The position numbers and the translations under genes are program-made. 64,000 nt of DNA from Sclerodactyla briareus (Eukaryota; Echinodermata; Holothuroidea; Dendrochirotida; Sclerodactylidae). Below the pieces are notes generated by a model. It worked only from the letters and a program-made list of their open reading frames with translations. It searched no databases and was not told the DNA's origin. Positions within the stretch are counted from its first letter, which is position 1. Every line of letters starts with the position of its first letter. Below are positions 54,430 through 64,000 of this stretch, in pieces. The stretch is from contig JAODTK010002087.1 in the NCBI GenBank assembly GCA_026419785.1, forward strand, positions 1 through 64,000, given 5' to 3'.

Positions 54430-55285
54430 GATATTTTTGTAATGCTATGCCACATGGGCATGCACAAAAACTGATTCAGACAGAAACATCGGGCTTTTCA
54501 ATATTTCAAAATGCAATGTGAATACGTTACGTGGAGTGTTGTGAACATTTAAACTAATTTCCGTAATTACCTGACATAGTTATGAATATATCTATTGTCT
54601 ACTCACAAAATTATTGTGGATAAATTTCAAATATGGTGTCATGCAGTACCCATGGTCCAACATTTGTTCATGTTCCGACAGATTTTCTCGCAAACTAGCA
54701 CAATTGAGCAAACAAAACTATATCATACACCCACCCTAAATTTGGAGGTTCTAGCCTGTTCAGTATTTTAAATTTCTGAAGAACTATGACGTCACAAGGT
54801 TTAACGTCTCATGAGGGTGCTCATCGACCTTCATAGTAAGGTCTGCATTTGTGCACCTTGATAACAGGAATACGAAATAACTATTCACTCAGAGATGAAC
54901 AATATCAACCTTCAATATTTGGGAAAGATATTTCCTTTGGATCCCCTTTACATTATTGTTTATGTTCCTTGCCAGGTTTCAGGTCATGTTTTTTACACTG
55001 ACTTTTGTATTACCGGGGAAATCTGGTGCATGTTTTCCCTCCCCCACCTGTGACGTCACAAAGCATATTTTCCAAAAGTTGATTGAGCTCATCGTCATAT
55101 TTTGGTCTGGGGTTTTGGGGTAACGAATATCGTGGAATCATAATTTACACGACTATTGGCCTCTAAGTACATGTGTTTCTACACAACACAATTGAAATAA
55201 AAGTTACACCTACTACCTATTATTTGCTTGGTTCCTATTGAAACCAATTTGGCCAGTATTCATCAAAGAAGATTAGTTACGTTCT
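54430..55285. other. Gene-free stretch
   Basis: No exon, RNA gene or repeat was recognised. The DNA is AT-rich. Confidence 0.35.
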
Positions 55286-55287
55286 TC

Positions 55288-55450
55288 CTACCAATCAATA
55301 CAAGTAAAGACAAGCAGGCGGATAACACCATGACAGTAAGGATATTTCAGGATACGGCTCCCTCCCACAACAGGCGGTGGCACTGAGATGAAGTGGTCGT
55401 ACCCAGAGGTGATGATGAAACCGCGATGTTTAGCAAGTCGATGCATCCAC
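55288..55450 (-). CDS. Candidate terminal exon, protein unidentified
   Basis: The acceptor ACATTTTTTTTCTGTAG is strong. The frame then runs WMHRLAKHRGFIITSGYDHF, ISVPPPVVGGSRILKYPYCH, GVIRLLVFTCIDW and stops at TAG (55,288-55,290). The composition is protein-like, but I do not recognise the family. Exon-like blocks upstream on the same strand (55,630-55,760; 56,340-56,560; 56,568-56,681) may belong to the same gene. Confidence 0.35.
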
Positions 55451-56567
55451 CTACAGAAAAAAAATGTCATGTGATTTGAGTTTAGTGGTGTGAATGTGTG
55501 CATAACCCATAAACCATTCGCAATTCAAAGTGTGGCATGCTCACCACTGAACAGTTCCGGGGGAATATACAAGATTCCCCCATAGCGATATCATTAGGCC
55601 CATTACGGCTCATTAGGATCCGTACTTTTTAGACAGGGTGGAGTTCCGAAAGATCATCTGCACACTGTACGTCAAACTGCCAACACCGTCGATCCATCAT
55701 GACCTTGACGCAATATATCGTTATCGTCTCATGAAACTGTAACCTAACAGGAAGAGAATGTCTGCTTTGAGTTGTCGCCGACGTGAATTTTGTGCATAAG
55801 CCCCTCCTCACACTATAGGGAGTGCAAATGCCGCAACATGTATGCAAATCTGCATGGGTCTGTGAACTTGGGCAGGAAGAGTAGATTGCAATCAACAAAC
55901 AAACACCCTCAATATATATAGAACACAGGCAAGGAAACAGCAAAATGGCAAAACATTTTTTCTCCACATTTCCCCTGTATTTATAGAACATTGTTTAGAA
56001 ACCCCTTTAATATGTAGGATTGCTACACAATCTAGTCAGTGTGTACACAAAATTATATATGGTATACTGTTGTTTATCATACTTTTGCAAATGCTACAAA
56101 ACGTGAGTCGGCAACTGATACCAATACTGAACTAGTCTTTGTGAGTTCTTAATTAGTAGAATTAATAGGAGAATAATTACAAAACAATAAGCTTGTTGCA
56201 GAGTGGCACTATAACCGTATGTTATCGGGTACACGCACTGCCCGAACAGAGAGGAATCCCTGCAAGCAGGCAGCATGAACACACACACACACGCACATAC
56301 ACAATTGATCGTAATCTCTTTTAGTATACTGTAACATATCACTCCTCAACTCATGGAGCACATGCCTGGCAGGCACCCATCCGCACCCCACCCGCCGCTT
56401 CCAATCGCCCGGGCCTCCTCCATCCGGAGACCACGCCTGGGCCTGGCCAATCCCCCCCCCACCCCCACCGACTCCTAAGGTACCCTCAATACTGCACCAA
56501 CCACGAGCTACTGGAAATATGGAGCACATGTAACGGATGAAGATTACAGCGAACCTCATCTACATAC

Positions 56568-56681
56568 CCTAATACTCTCCTCTGCAGCGAGCATCGGAGG
56601 GGGACACCTCGGCTCCTTCAATGTCTCAAAAATCTTTGGCTCTGGTCTGCACGCGGGTCCTCTCGATTGTGAGCCCCTTCA
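56568..56681 (-). CDS. Candidate internal exon, protein unidentified
   Basis: The acceptor is CATTTGCCTTCAG, the donor is GTATGT and the length is 114 bp. The frame KGLTIERTRVQTRAK passes, after loss of one base in a T-run, into IFETLKEPRCPPPMLAAEES then IR, which reads like conserved protein. The next block downstream (to ~56,340) has an open frame with WVPARHVLHELRSDMLQYTK. I cannot name the protein. Confidence 0.35.
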
Positions 56682-57329
56682 CTGAAGGCAAATGAAACAG
56701 GATCATGGAATGTAGGATGAGTATGGAGTAGATAAACAGATGAGCATACCTTCCTTTTCTGACAGAGGAACACATTGGTCACATGTTAGGGCTGATCAGG
56801 TTACAGCTAAGGCCTTTTTTTTGTTTAGCCAGAGTTAGAATCAGGGGACCCCATAGTTTTGATTTTGCCTTTCACTTGAATTTGCCCCATTGTGCTTCAA
56901 ACAAATATCAAATCTACTCGATCTTACATGTCGTGTTAGAGGCATATATTTGCCAAATCAATTTTTGCTATGCTGTTGGAGATACATGGTCATCTACATC
57001 TTCACACGAAAAACAAAATCAGGTGAGACAACTCAGACAAGTAACGTAGGCCCTCAGAGAGTAAGGTGATAAATCTGGGTGGTTTGTATTCTTTACGGGA
57101 GGTATTTTCAATATCAAGAGGTTTTCTTATCATCATCACCGCAATTTCTGCTGAGATAGAATAGAGGACCAATGGAACTGTAGCTCAAACTGCACAAATG
57201 TACCAAGACAAATGTACAATTAATATATGATACATGTGCAAGATCGAGACGCAAGATGCAGTTTTCAAACAATGACCTATTGTGGCCTCTGTAAAAACTT
57301 TTTGAACTTGATCTTCAATGGCCAACAAT

Positions 57330-58175
57330 GTCTTGGCAGTCAATAAACATTCCACATGATGGGCCCTATTCCCTGTGCACCCTGACGTGCACTTTGTAAT
57401 GACCTTGACCTTGATCTTCATGATGCAGAAATGTCTCAGCAGCTCAATAAAATTGTTACTCGTTTTTGGTCACCATCCTCAAGAAATGACCAATTGAAGA
57501 GGAAATAGGCATATGCCATTTTCAAGACATATCGAATGTCCTCTGTACGAAAAGATGCATTGAAGCTTTACACATACTGGCCTAATGTGCTCCTTTTTAT
57601 GACCTTTGACCTTGACCTTCATGAGGTCAAATCTGTCTCAGGGGTCAATAACTTGTGTTCAGGTATGATCAACATCCATCAAAGAAATGACCGTTTGGGG
57701 TCCAAAAAGCAATTGTCATAGTGGCCTATGTGCCCGTGTAATGATGTACCTTTGACCTTGACCTCATAGAGGTTGTGAAAGTCCCAAGAGGCATTGAACA
57801 TTGGGTCCAAGTGTTGGTCAACATCCATGAATATTGACTGTTTGGGGATAGGTAATGCTTCTTTTCAAAAGATGTCACGTTCCAACTCTAACGCACTTAT
57901 GATGCTGCATAAAATCTCTGTGAACAAGCTGAAGATCAACCATAGCACCAAAGGAACATTATGACAAGTTTTGAGGAAATCTACTGTACTCTGTAGGAAC
58001 AGATACATCTTGAAACTTCACCACATACTAGGGCCCTATATTGCCCCATTAATGACCTTTGATCTTGACTCCCACAAAGTCAAACATGTCCCCATGGGTC
58101 AATTAAAATTGTGTCCCAAGTTTGTTCAACATCCACTACGATGACTGTTTGGGGGCCCAGTGGGCACTTGTTGAT
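57330..58175 (+). repeat. TGACCTTTGACCTTGACC tandem repeat, ~4 units
   Basis: Units of about 150-220 bp begin with TGACCTTTGACCTTGACCT-like text (57,400 partial, 57,600, 57,748, 58,053) and continue with a GTCAATAA..TTGTGT block, CAACATCCA and GACTGTTTGGGG. The start holds TGACCT hexamers as direct repeats with one- and zero-base spacing, plus an inverted copy (ATGAGGTCA). It ends in a (GACA)n run at 58,192-58,214. Confidence 0.7.
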
Positions 58176-58269
58176 GGACAGCAAGACAGCCAGACAGACA
58201 GACAGACAGACGACAGATAGATACATCTGGTATGTGTAAGATGTATCAGTGACTAAAGTAACTCAAAAG

Positions 58270-58460
58270 TGGGGGGTCTATCCAATGTTTCCGGGGTTCC
58301 CGATGTTCCTGAGTTTGACGTTCCCGGGGTTTTGATTCCCCCCCTGTGTTTCAAAAGTTTTAATGGCACCCAATTTTATAAGATTTGCCGTCCCGGGTCC
58401 GATGTTGCTGAATGTTCGAACATCAGAACATCGTACCTTGGGGGTGCTGAGAATTCAAAA
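58270..58460. repeat. GATGTTCC-type minisatellite
   Basis: Short units around (C/T)CCGATGTTCC / GACGTTCCCGGGG / GATGTTGCTGAATGTTCG recur across this stretch. Similar text (GGTCCGATGTTCCCC, TTTCGATGTTCCCATTCCG) sits directly in front of the HINE heads at 39,160 and 42,555. Confidence 0.5.
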
Positions 58461-58479
58461 AGTTGTATGGTCCCAGCTA

Positions 58480-59530
58480 TAGATGTGCTCTAGTTATCTG
58501 TGCATTTATTTAATTTTTATAACTGTTTCACATTATTCCCATCTCCTTCCTGTCTCCTCATTTGTATTACTCTACTTGTTTGGGAAGACATGCCTATGAT
58601 TCCACACTGATGCAAGTATAGGCTACATTTCATCCGAATAACTTAGGGGAGGAGAGAAACCCCCAAAAACACTGACGAACCCCCCTTCTGCTAGAGGGAA
58701 GTCAGTGGTAGAGAAAAAACACAGGTTTTGCATAAAAAGTGTAAGACCAGCACTCAATAGGTGGTAAAACATAGGTGGAACAAATCTCCGATAAGCCCCG
58801 GCCCTAACTTTGGAACTTTTAATATCTATCTGATATTGCATAAACAGAACATTCTGAAGGAGCTTCTGGTATTCCCCCAACTCAGGCTGATATTTAAAAA
58901 TGTCTGCAATATAACTCAGAAGAACTAAAGGTAATTTGCCCGGAGATTTAATCTCAGAAATTTGTAGGTTTATATTGATTCCCCCTTGGAAGGAGTGTAA
59001 CTTTATATTCTCAGTGACCAGAGCTGAAGTCAGTTATAAACTCCTGAGGGTCGAGCCAGTCGATGTCCAAAAGGTTTCAATTCTTCCTGGAATTGCAGAG
59101 AAAATATATGAAAAATACGAACAGGGACAACGATCATGGTGATGGGACGTGGAATAATCGCACTACGTTTTATAGGTCAAGCATACTGCAGTGCTCCGGT
59201 CTTGTATGAATTAATTTCACATAAAGCAGTTTGTGTAAGGATGTATAGGGGCAGGAGAAGTAAAAGCGAATCCTAGATAACTTCTTTTACAACTGTGAGT
59301 GGGTTTCAATTAAACTTTCATTTCCAGATAACAAGAACACTCGGATAATGTACAGCTCACCTACTTTATATTTTAGGCAAATTTATTACTAGCTACTATG
59401 AGCAACATGTATATTCCCCAAATTCATATTGCCCCGAAATTGCACAATCTTAACAGAAACAATGGTTTCCTTGTATGTAAGGCACTGCAACAAATTTCAT
59501 ATTTAATCGACTAAGACTCCTGAATATATA
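58480..59530. other. Gene-free stretch
   Basis: No supported exon or repeat was recognised. The minus-strand frame at 58,623-58,880 and the plus-strand frame at 58,936-59,142 lack motifs and splice borders. Confidence 0.35.
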
Positions 59531-59544
59531 TCTTAATCACAAGG

Positions 59545-60215
59545 TTATTAACCGATCTCTGTGACCTCTCATCTATTCCTATTCTAATGAAAAAAACAAT
59601 AGGATTCGGGTCAGACCGTACCCAAATATAGGAACATACGGTATAGGCCTACGCATATCAAGAATGAGGTCTATCCACCCTGCATAGTTGACAATCATAT
59701 TTCCATTACAAACTACAATCTCTGATATAATTTTTTTTTTTTCTATTTATTAACCATGGTCCTATTTATCCTAATATGAACGATTCTCTACAAAAAACAA
59801 CAGGTTCCCTATACTTGCTGAGGAATCTGTGAAAAAAGTAATTCATTTTGATTGTATAGACCCATTTGTGTTCAGCAGATTTACTCAACCTCTGTTGACC
59901 TCAGTGACCCTAACCTGACTCAGAATCAATAAGGTTCATGTAACCCCTAATAGGAAACATAATCCACGTATGAGCCTCATCCATTCCGGCATGGTTGATA
60001 TATCGTGGTTCACAAGCTAAAATGCTAAAATATCAGTGTCTTTACAAATTTCTCAAAACTGAACCGAATTTCTCTACCAAAAACAATAGCTGTACACACA
60101 ACATCATCTTGCTCCATCCATTCTGGACTTTGACTTGAGGTGATCTCTGTCCTGACTAAAACAGGAGGGAACCTGTATTGGCAGAATATTCAGTACATAT
60201 TGGTATCGGGGTGGA
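59545..60215 (-). mobile_element. Diverged HINE core units, minus strand
   Basis: Core landmarks in inverse orientation are AAAAACAATAGGATTCGGGTCAG (~59,593), GACCTCAGTGACCC / CAATAAGGTTCATGTAACCC (~59,900-59,945), GTATGAGCCTCATCCATTCC (~59,968) and CCAAAAACAATAGCTGTACA (~60,078). There is no clear head or tail. They are more diverged than the copy that follows. Confidence 0.5.
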
Positions 60216-60682
60216 GCATTGGTCAATAAGAGTAAGTCGAGTAGGGGAGAGCGGGGTTAGTTGGAATGTTTTTCATGAAATCTGTATTTTTCAAAAATGA
60301 CATGCATTCAGGAAAACCATACTAATCCTGTTAGGAGACTACTTTGGTGTATCAACAAATGCGCCCAGCAAGAAAGCCAAAAGGCTTAGTTTTTCCTTTT
60401 TGTCCTTGATCTTTTCTGACAACCCACAGCAAGACCTCAAAGGACACATGGGAATTGTCCCAGCTCATTGGGGGAAACATAACGTCTGACAAATTTCCAA
60501 TTTTTTTTAACAACCATAGGGTTCCTATATTCTTGATACGATAGCTACACACGAATTTCAAGGATTCCACCTTGACGTTTGACCTCTGGTGGACCTCAAA
60601 CAATAGGTTCATGAACTCCATTACGCGGACCACCTACCAATTGGGAGCTTCAATCCATATCCGGTGGGGTCGAGTTATCAAT

Positions 60683-60898
60683 CAGGCTCGAAAAATGTTA
60701 ACCTGACCTCAAAGCCCATCGGCTCTGAGAAATGCTATCAGTAGCCCGAACAAGATTAGGGACTAGCCGGATGCATATCTGCAACACATTTCATTGAGTT
60801 ACCACTAGCCCGAAGGGCATCTCCAAACAATTTCCTAATAGCCCGAATGCAGTCTCAAGTAGCCCGGGCTAACCGTCCTATGTATTTTTCAAGCTCTG
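60683..60898. mobile_element. hAT-type MITE nested in HINE (216 bp)
   Basis: The left end is CAGGCTCGAAAAATGTTAAC. The right end in reverse complement is CAGAGCTTGAAAAATACATA. Both CAG-starting ends share GCT.GAAAAAT. Internal TAGCCCG motifs repeat four times. Flanks (GAGTTATCAAT / GTTTATCAT) are consistent with a damaged 8-bp duplication of the HINE sequence GTTATC.T. Confidence 0.65.
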
Positions 60899-61340
60899 GT
60901 TTATCATGTTCACACACAAGCCATAATTGGCCAATATGTTGACTTTTCACAAATGTTTTTTTTTTCTACGAAATTTTCACCCTGAACCTATACCAAAACA
61001 ATAGGGTTCCTGTACTCACACGCATAAGACACCACACCTATTTTCCACCTGATCAGACCAACCTTTCTGGACATTCGTGTTCACAAGGTTTTTCAGGGCT
61101 TTAACATCTGATGCCAGGCTCAGATGACCTCTGACCTGACCCCAAAACATTAGGGTTCATTTACTCATCTGGGGGAACACGCATACTCAATTATGATCTT
61201 CATCCATCCAGGTGGGGTCGAGTTATCGTGTCCCAAGCCAAAATTGGCCAAATTAATTATGACTTTTCACAAATTTTTCTGTTTTTGACCTAATTCACCC
61301 GACCTATACAAAACAATAGTGTTCCCCTCCCCGTAAGAAG

Positions 61341-63655
61341 TTTAGGTTTAGTTTAGTTTAATAAGGGTGCAGAAAGGACAGATTCCTCATAAACGACCCC
61401 GAGCCACAACATCCCAGGAAGAAAAAGACCAAACAACTAGAAATTCCGTCCGTGATTCCTTAAAACTAATCAAGAACTGTGTTCTTGAACGCATCACACT
61501 CTTAGAGAGAACAACTTTTTCAGGAGACAATTCCACTATTGATCATCTCTGCGAGAAGAAATATTTACGAATGTCACATTGACAGCGCTCCACGAAGCTT
61601 GAGACAGTGTACTCTATTTGGCCTTAACATTGGAAAATTCAAAGAAGTAGTGGAAGGCCATCGAGTCCATGTACATTTTTGAAACCTGAATCAAGTCACC
61701 CCCGAATTCGTTCGCCTCCGCTCCATGGTAGTTAGACCAAGGCGACGCCTTAATCCTTTCCTCGTAGGGATAATTTTTCAACAGTCCATCATCCTAGTTG
61801 CCCTACGTTGAACGTTTTCAATAACCAACCTGCTTGTCTTTTGCAAGTAGGGATTCCACACTTGTACGAAACATTCCAGGTGCGGTCTCACCAGTTGCTT
61901 AAACAGCTTTACAACAATATCATTATCAGGAAACTGAAGTGACGTCTGATCGAGTCCAAGAATCCAAATTAACCTTTTCTAGGCAGCTTTCGGGCCCAGC
62001 TGCGGGGTTGGAAGGTTTCAAGAGAATCAAAACCAAACCCCCACGATCTTTGCTGAAATCACCTCCTGAAATTTTGGCCATTAGACTTGACGGAAGCGTG
62101 CGATTGTGAAAACCAACAACCTTGTCAAAAGCTTTCTGAAATCCATGAAAATTATATCAAAAGCATTGCCGTTGTCGACAGTTGTAACATCTTCCATAAA
62201 TTCCAAGACATTAGTCAAACCGAACGCTTTTTTCCTAAACCCATGCTGAGAAGCCCTAATCAGACTATGCTCATTGAAATAATCAACCATATGATCCCGA
62301 TGATTGATTCCATTACCTTGCCAGACAACACTAGTAAGACTGGACGGCCTGTAAATTACAAGAAAAAAAGGAAGAAAAAGACCGTTTACCTTTCTTGAAA
62401 ATAAGAAAAACATTTGCTCTCCTCCAATCATTCCGGAACATACCTTCTTGAAGAGTCTTATTGAAAATAATAGCTAATGGACAGAGAAAAAAGGAAAAAA
62501 AACAACTCGTCGGCAAAGGATTTTAGTGAAGGATAACTCCGTCAGGACCAGGACTTTAGCACTATGTGGCTTCTGCATTTCTCCTGTACTAAACTAGGGC
62601 GAACATACAATATTACCAATACTATGCAGAGAAACCCTGACAACTAGGTCCCCAAAATTATCCAGGTCTCATGAGTAAAACAGACGAGAAATATTATTGA
62701 GAACCTTAGCCAATCTCCTGGTATCGCGATTGTCTCCCACCGAGTCGGAATCTATCAAAGGGAAAGGAAAAAGAAAAGGGGTGGGTGGGAAAAAGTGGAC
62801 CAATGCTGTCCTTGACTTTCTGCTTCCCCCTCACATAGAGAAAAATGCACGAGGATTCTCCTTGATATTAGAGGCCAATCTGCCTCTCAAAATCAAGTTT
62901 GCACCAGAAACTAAACGCTGGACAGCTTTTTGCTGAACTTTGAATGCTCTGATCAGACACTGACCGGGCAGGACGAACGATAAAGTCGCCATAATTTTCG
63001 CTTACGTTTGATGGCCGGAAACCTTCCCTATCATCCAAGAAGGCCCCTCTTGTTTCGTACTGCGACGTTTTCCATCCCAGAAACGTAAACTTGCATACCC
63101 TTGTTAACCCTTTTTCAATGAAACCATTCCAAAAGTAACAGCATTCGTACTTTCTAACAATTTACGCCAATCTATTTCGCTAAAAAAACCTAGAAAAGGC
63201 CATCGACATTGGCCCTCGCGAACAAGGAACACGCTCTACACTCTGTGGAATATTACGGAACAAGACACATTGGAAGCTAAAATTTCGTGATCACTTGCAC
63301 CGAGCTTACCCAAGCTCTCTACATATCTGCAGATCTGGATCACTGCTCAAAACTAAATCAAAATATTATGCCCTTTCCGGTAGAAATGTACATGCTGAGA
63401 AAGGAAACAATCCTGCGTGCCATTGAAAAAGCCAGATCAATGACTGCCACTAGTACCATCAGACCAAGAATTATCTGGATAATTGAAATCACCCATAATG
63501 ATTGCTCTTTCTAGAAACTTCGAAAAGTATGTCGGAAAGAAGAGAGTTTGTCTTCGGAGCTATTTGGAGAACGTACATAACGCCAACTAATGAAGAAACC
63601 TGGAATACAGATGAGTTAGCGGAATTCACACCAAACAGAGTTGACCAAAGTCAGC
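61341..63655 (-). pseudogene. 5'-truncated CR1/jockey-like LINE (endonuclease, RT)
   Basis: Read on the minus strand with frameshifts. YVRSPNSSEDN then AIIMGDFNYPDNSW (~63,600-63,470) is the APE-type endonuclease motif, followed by LDLVLSSDPD (the inverse of ~63,345) and LGKLGASDHEIL (~63,290). The RT block (62,431-62,090) contains YRPSSLTSVV, FNEHSLIRASQHGFRKK, LTNVLEFMEDVT and FDIIFMDFRK. The C-terminal part CDIRKYFFSQR...LSKSV...KESRTEFLVVWSFSSWD spans ~61,580-61,400. The 3' end (61,341-61,365) is a short microsatellite tail, (TAAAC)n on the minus strand, typical of CR1/L2-like elements. Short AGAAG flanks at each side may be the target duplication. It is inactive as assembled. Confidence 0.85.
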
Positions 63656-64000
63656 AGAAGAAAAGATATTACACACCGAATTTGAACCTGTCAGACCACA
63701 ATTCTGGACTTTGGGGTTCACAAGGTTTCAAGATAGAAAATCTGGGGACATCAGATGACCCTATGACCTGACCCCCAAACAGTAGGTTCATGTACTCATC
63801 ATGGGGAACACACCATAACCAAGTATAAGCGGTTCATCCATCCAGGTGGGGTGAGTTATCGTGTTCACAAGCCAAATGCCACAAATTATTGATCTTTTCA
63901 CAAATTTTATGTTTATGACCAAAATTTACCCAGACCTATACCAAAAAACAATCGGGTTCCTCCCCGTAAGAAAGCTACACACCGAATTTGAACCTGATAA

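Larger units (their letters stand above)
60366..64000 (-). mobile_element. HINE copy with two nested insertions, runs off window
   Basis: The tail is at the left: AAGAAAGCCAAAAGGCTTAG (60,371-60,390) is the inverse of the hairpin tail, and the TTCAAGG (60,557-60,563) block marks the tail/core join. Core units run at 60,590-60,680, 60,900-61,340 and 63,655-64,000. They are interrupted at 60,683-60,898 by a hAT-type MITE and at 61,341-63,655 by a LINE. The core text continues correctly across each insertion (GAGTTATC...CATGTTCACA; CCGTAAGAA...GATATTACACACC). The head lies beyond the window. Confidence 0.75.

Noticed and set aside
56209-56345. Cys/Val-rich peptide extension of the minus-strand frame
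   Set aside because: It is translation of a short (GT/CA)n microsatellite at 56,278-56,300.

Overview
This is animal nuclear DNA, most likely from a marine invertebrate deuterostome such as an echinoderm. It has short exons with GT/AG borders separated by kilobases of repeat-filled intron. It also has tRNA-derived SINEs ending in (ATT)n, DIRS-like, Ty3/gypsy-like and CR1/jockey-like retroelement remains, hAT- and Harbinger-like MITEs, and no densely packed reading frames. The species assignment is an inference. Repeat copies and conserved exons share many single-base gains and losses, mostly at homopolymers, so the sequence looks like lightly polished long-read assembly. Frameshifts should be read with that in mind.

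Host genes. The best supported gene is OMA1, the mitochondrial inner-membrane M48 metallopeptidase, on the minus strand from about 20.43 kb down to 7.88 kb. Exons can be recognised for the targeting region, the membrane-anchor region with its WW pair, a candidate middle exon, the PNG..VFTG/HE zinc-site exon, the second hydrophobic exon, the PYSR...EEAD exon, the ACFDVRES exon, and a THPSH exon present in several tandem copies. On the plus strand, one exon at 29.36-29.44 kb is the first membrane helix of LEPROT (the Vps55 family). Less certain unidentified exons lie on the minus strand at 55.3-56.7 kb.

Repeats dominate the rest. 1-7.8 kb holds degenerate dispersed repeats. The OMA1 introns contain three minisatellites (about 121, 47 and 45 bp), a dispersed ~165 bp tandem family and a complete SINE. 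20.6-36.5 kb is intergenic sequence with three hAT-type non-autonomous elements, two with exact 8-bp target duplications here and one nested in another repeat. 36.58-46.38 kb is almost entirely one repeat family: elements with an 11-bp head motif (GATTCCTTGAC), a GT microsatellite, a long core of ~300 bp tandem units, and a tail carrying the inverse of the head motif followed by a hairpin (AAGCC..GGCTT) and CTGG. This matches the Helentron-associated interspersed element (HINE/DINE-like) layout of the Helitron superfamily. Partial copies occur at 4.1, 20.0, 21.0, 31.5, 54.0, 59.5 and 60.4-64.0 kb.

46.4-53.5 kb holds a decayed DIRS-like element, a Ty3/gypsy fragment and a Harbinger-like MITE. 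57.3-58.5 kb holds TGACCT-rich and GATGTTCC-type tandem repeats. 60.4-64 kb is a HINE on the minus strand invaded by a hAT-type MITE and by a 5'-truncated CR1/jockey-like retrotransposon.

The most unusual observation is that each intact HINE core unit carries four AGGTCA nuclear-receptor half-sites spaced as DR1-DR4-DR4, repeated some 25-30 times across the main array. The second is the tandem amplification of one complete OMA1 exon with its splice sites.
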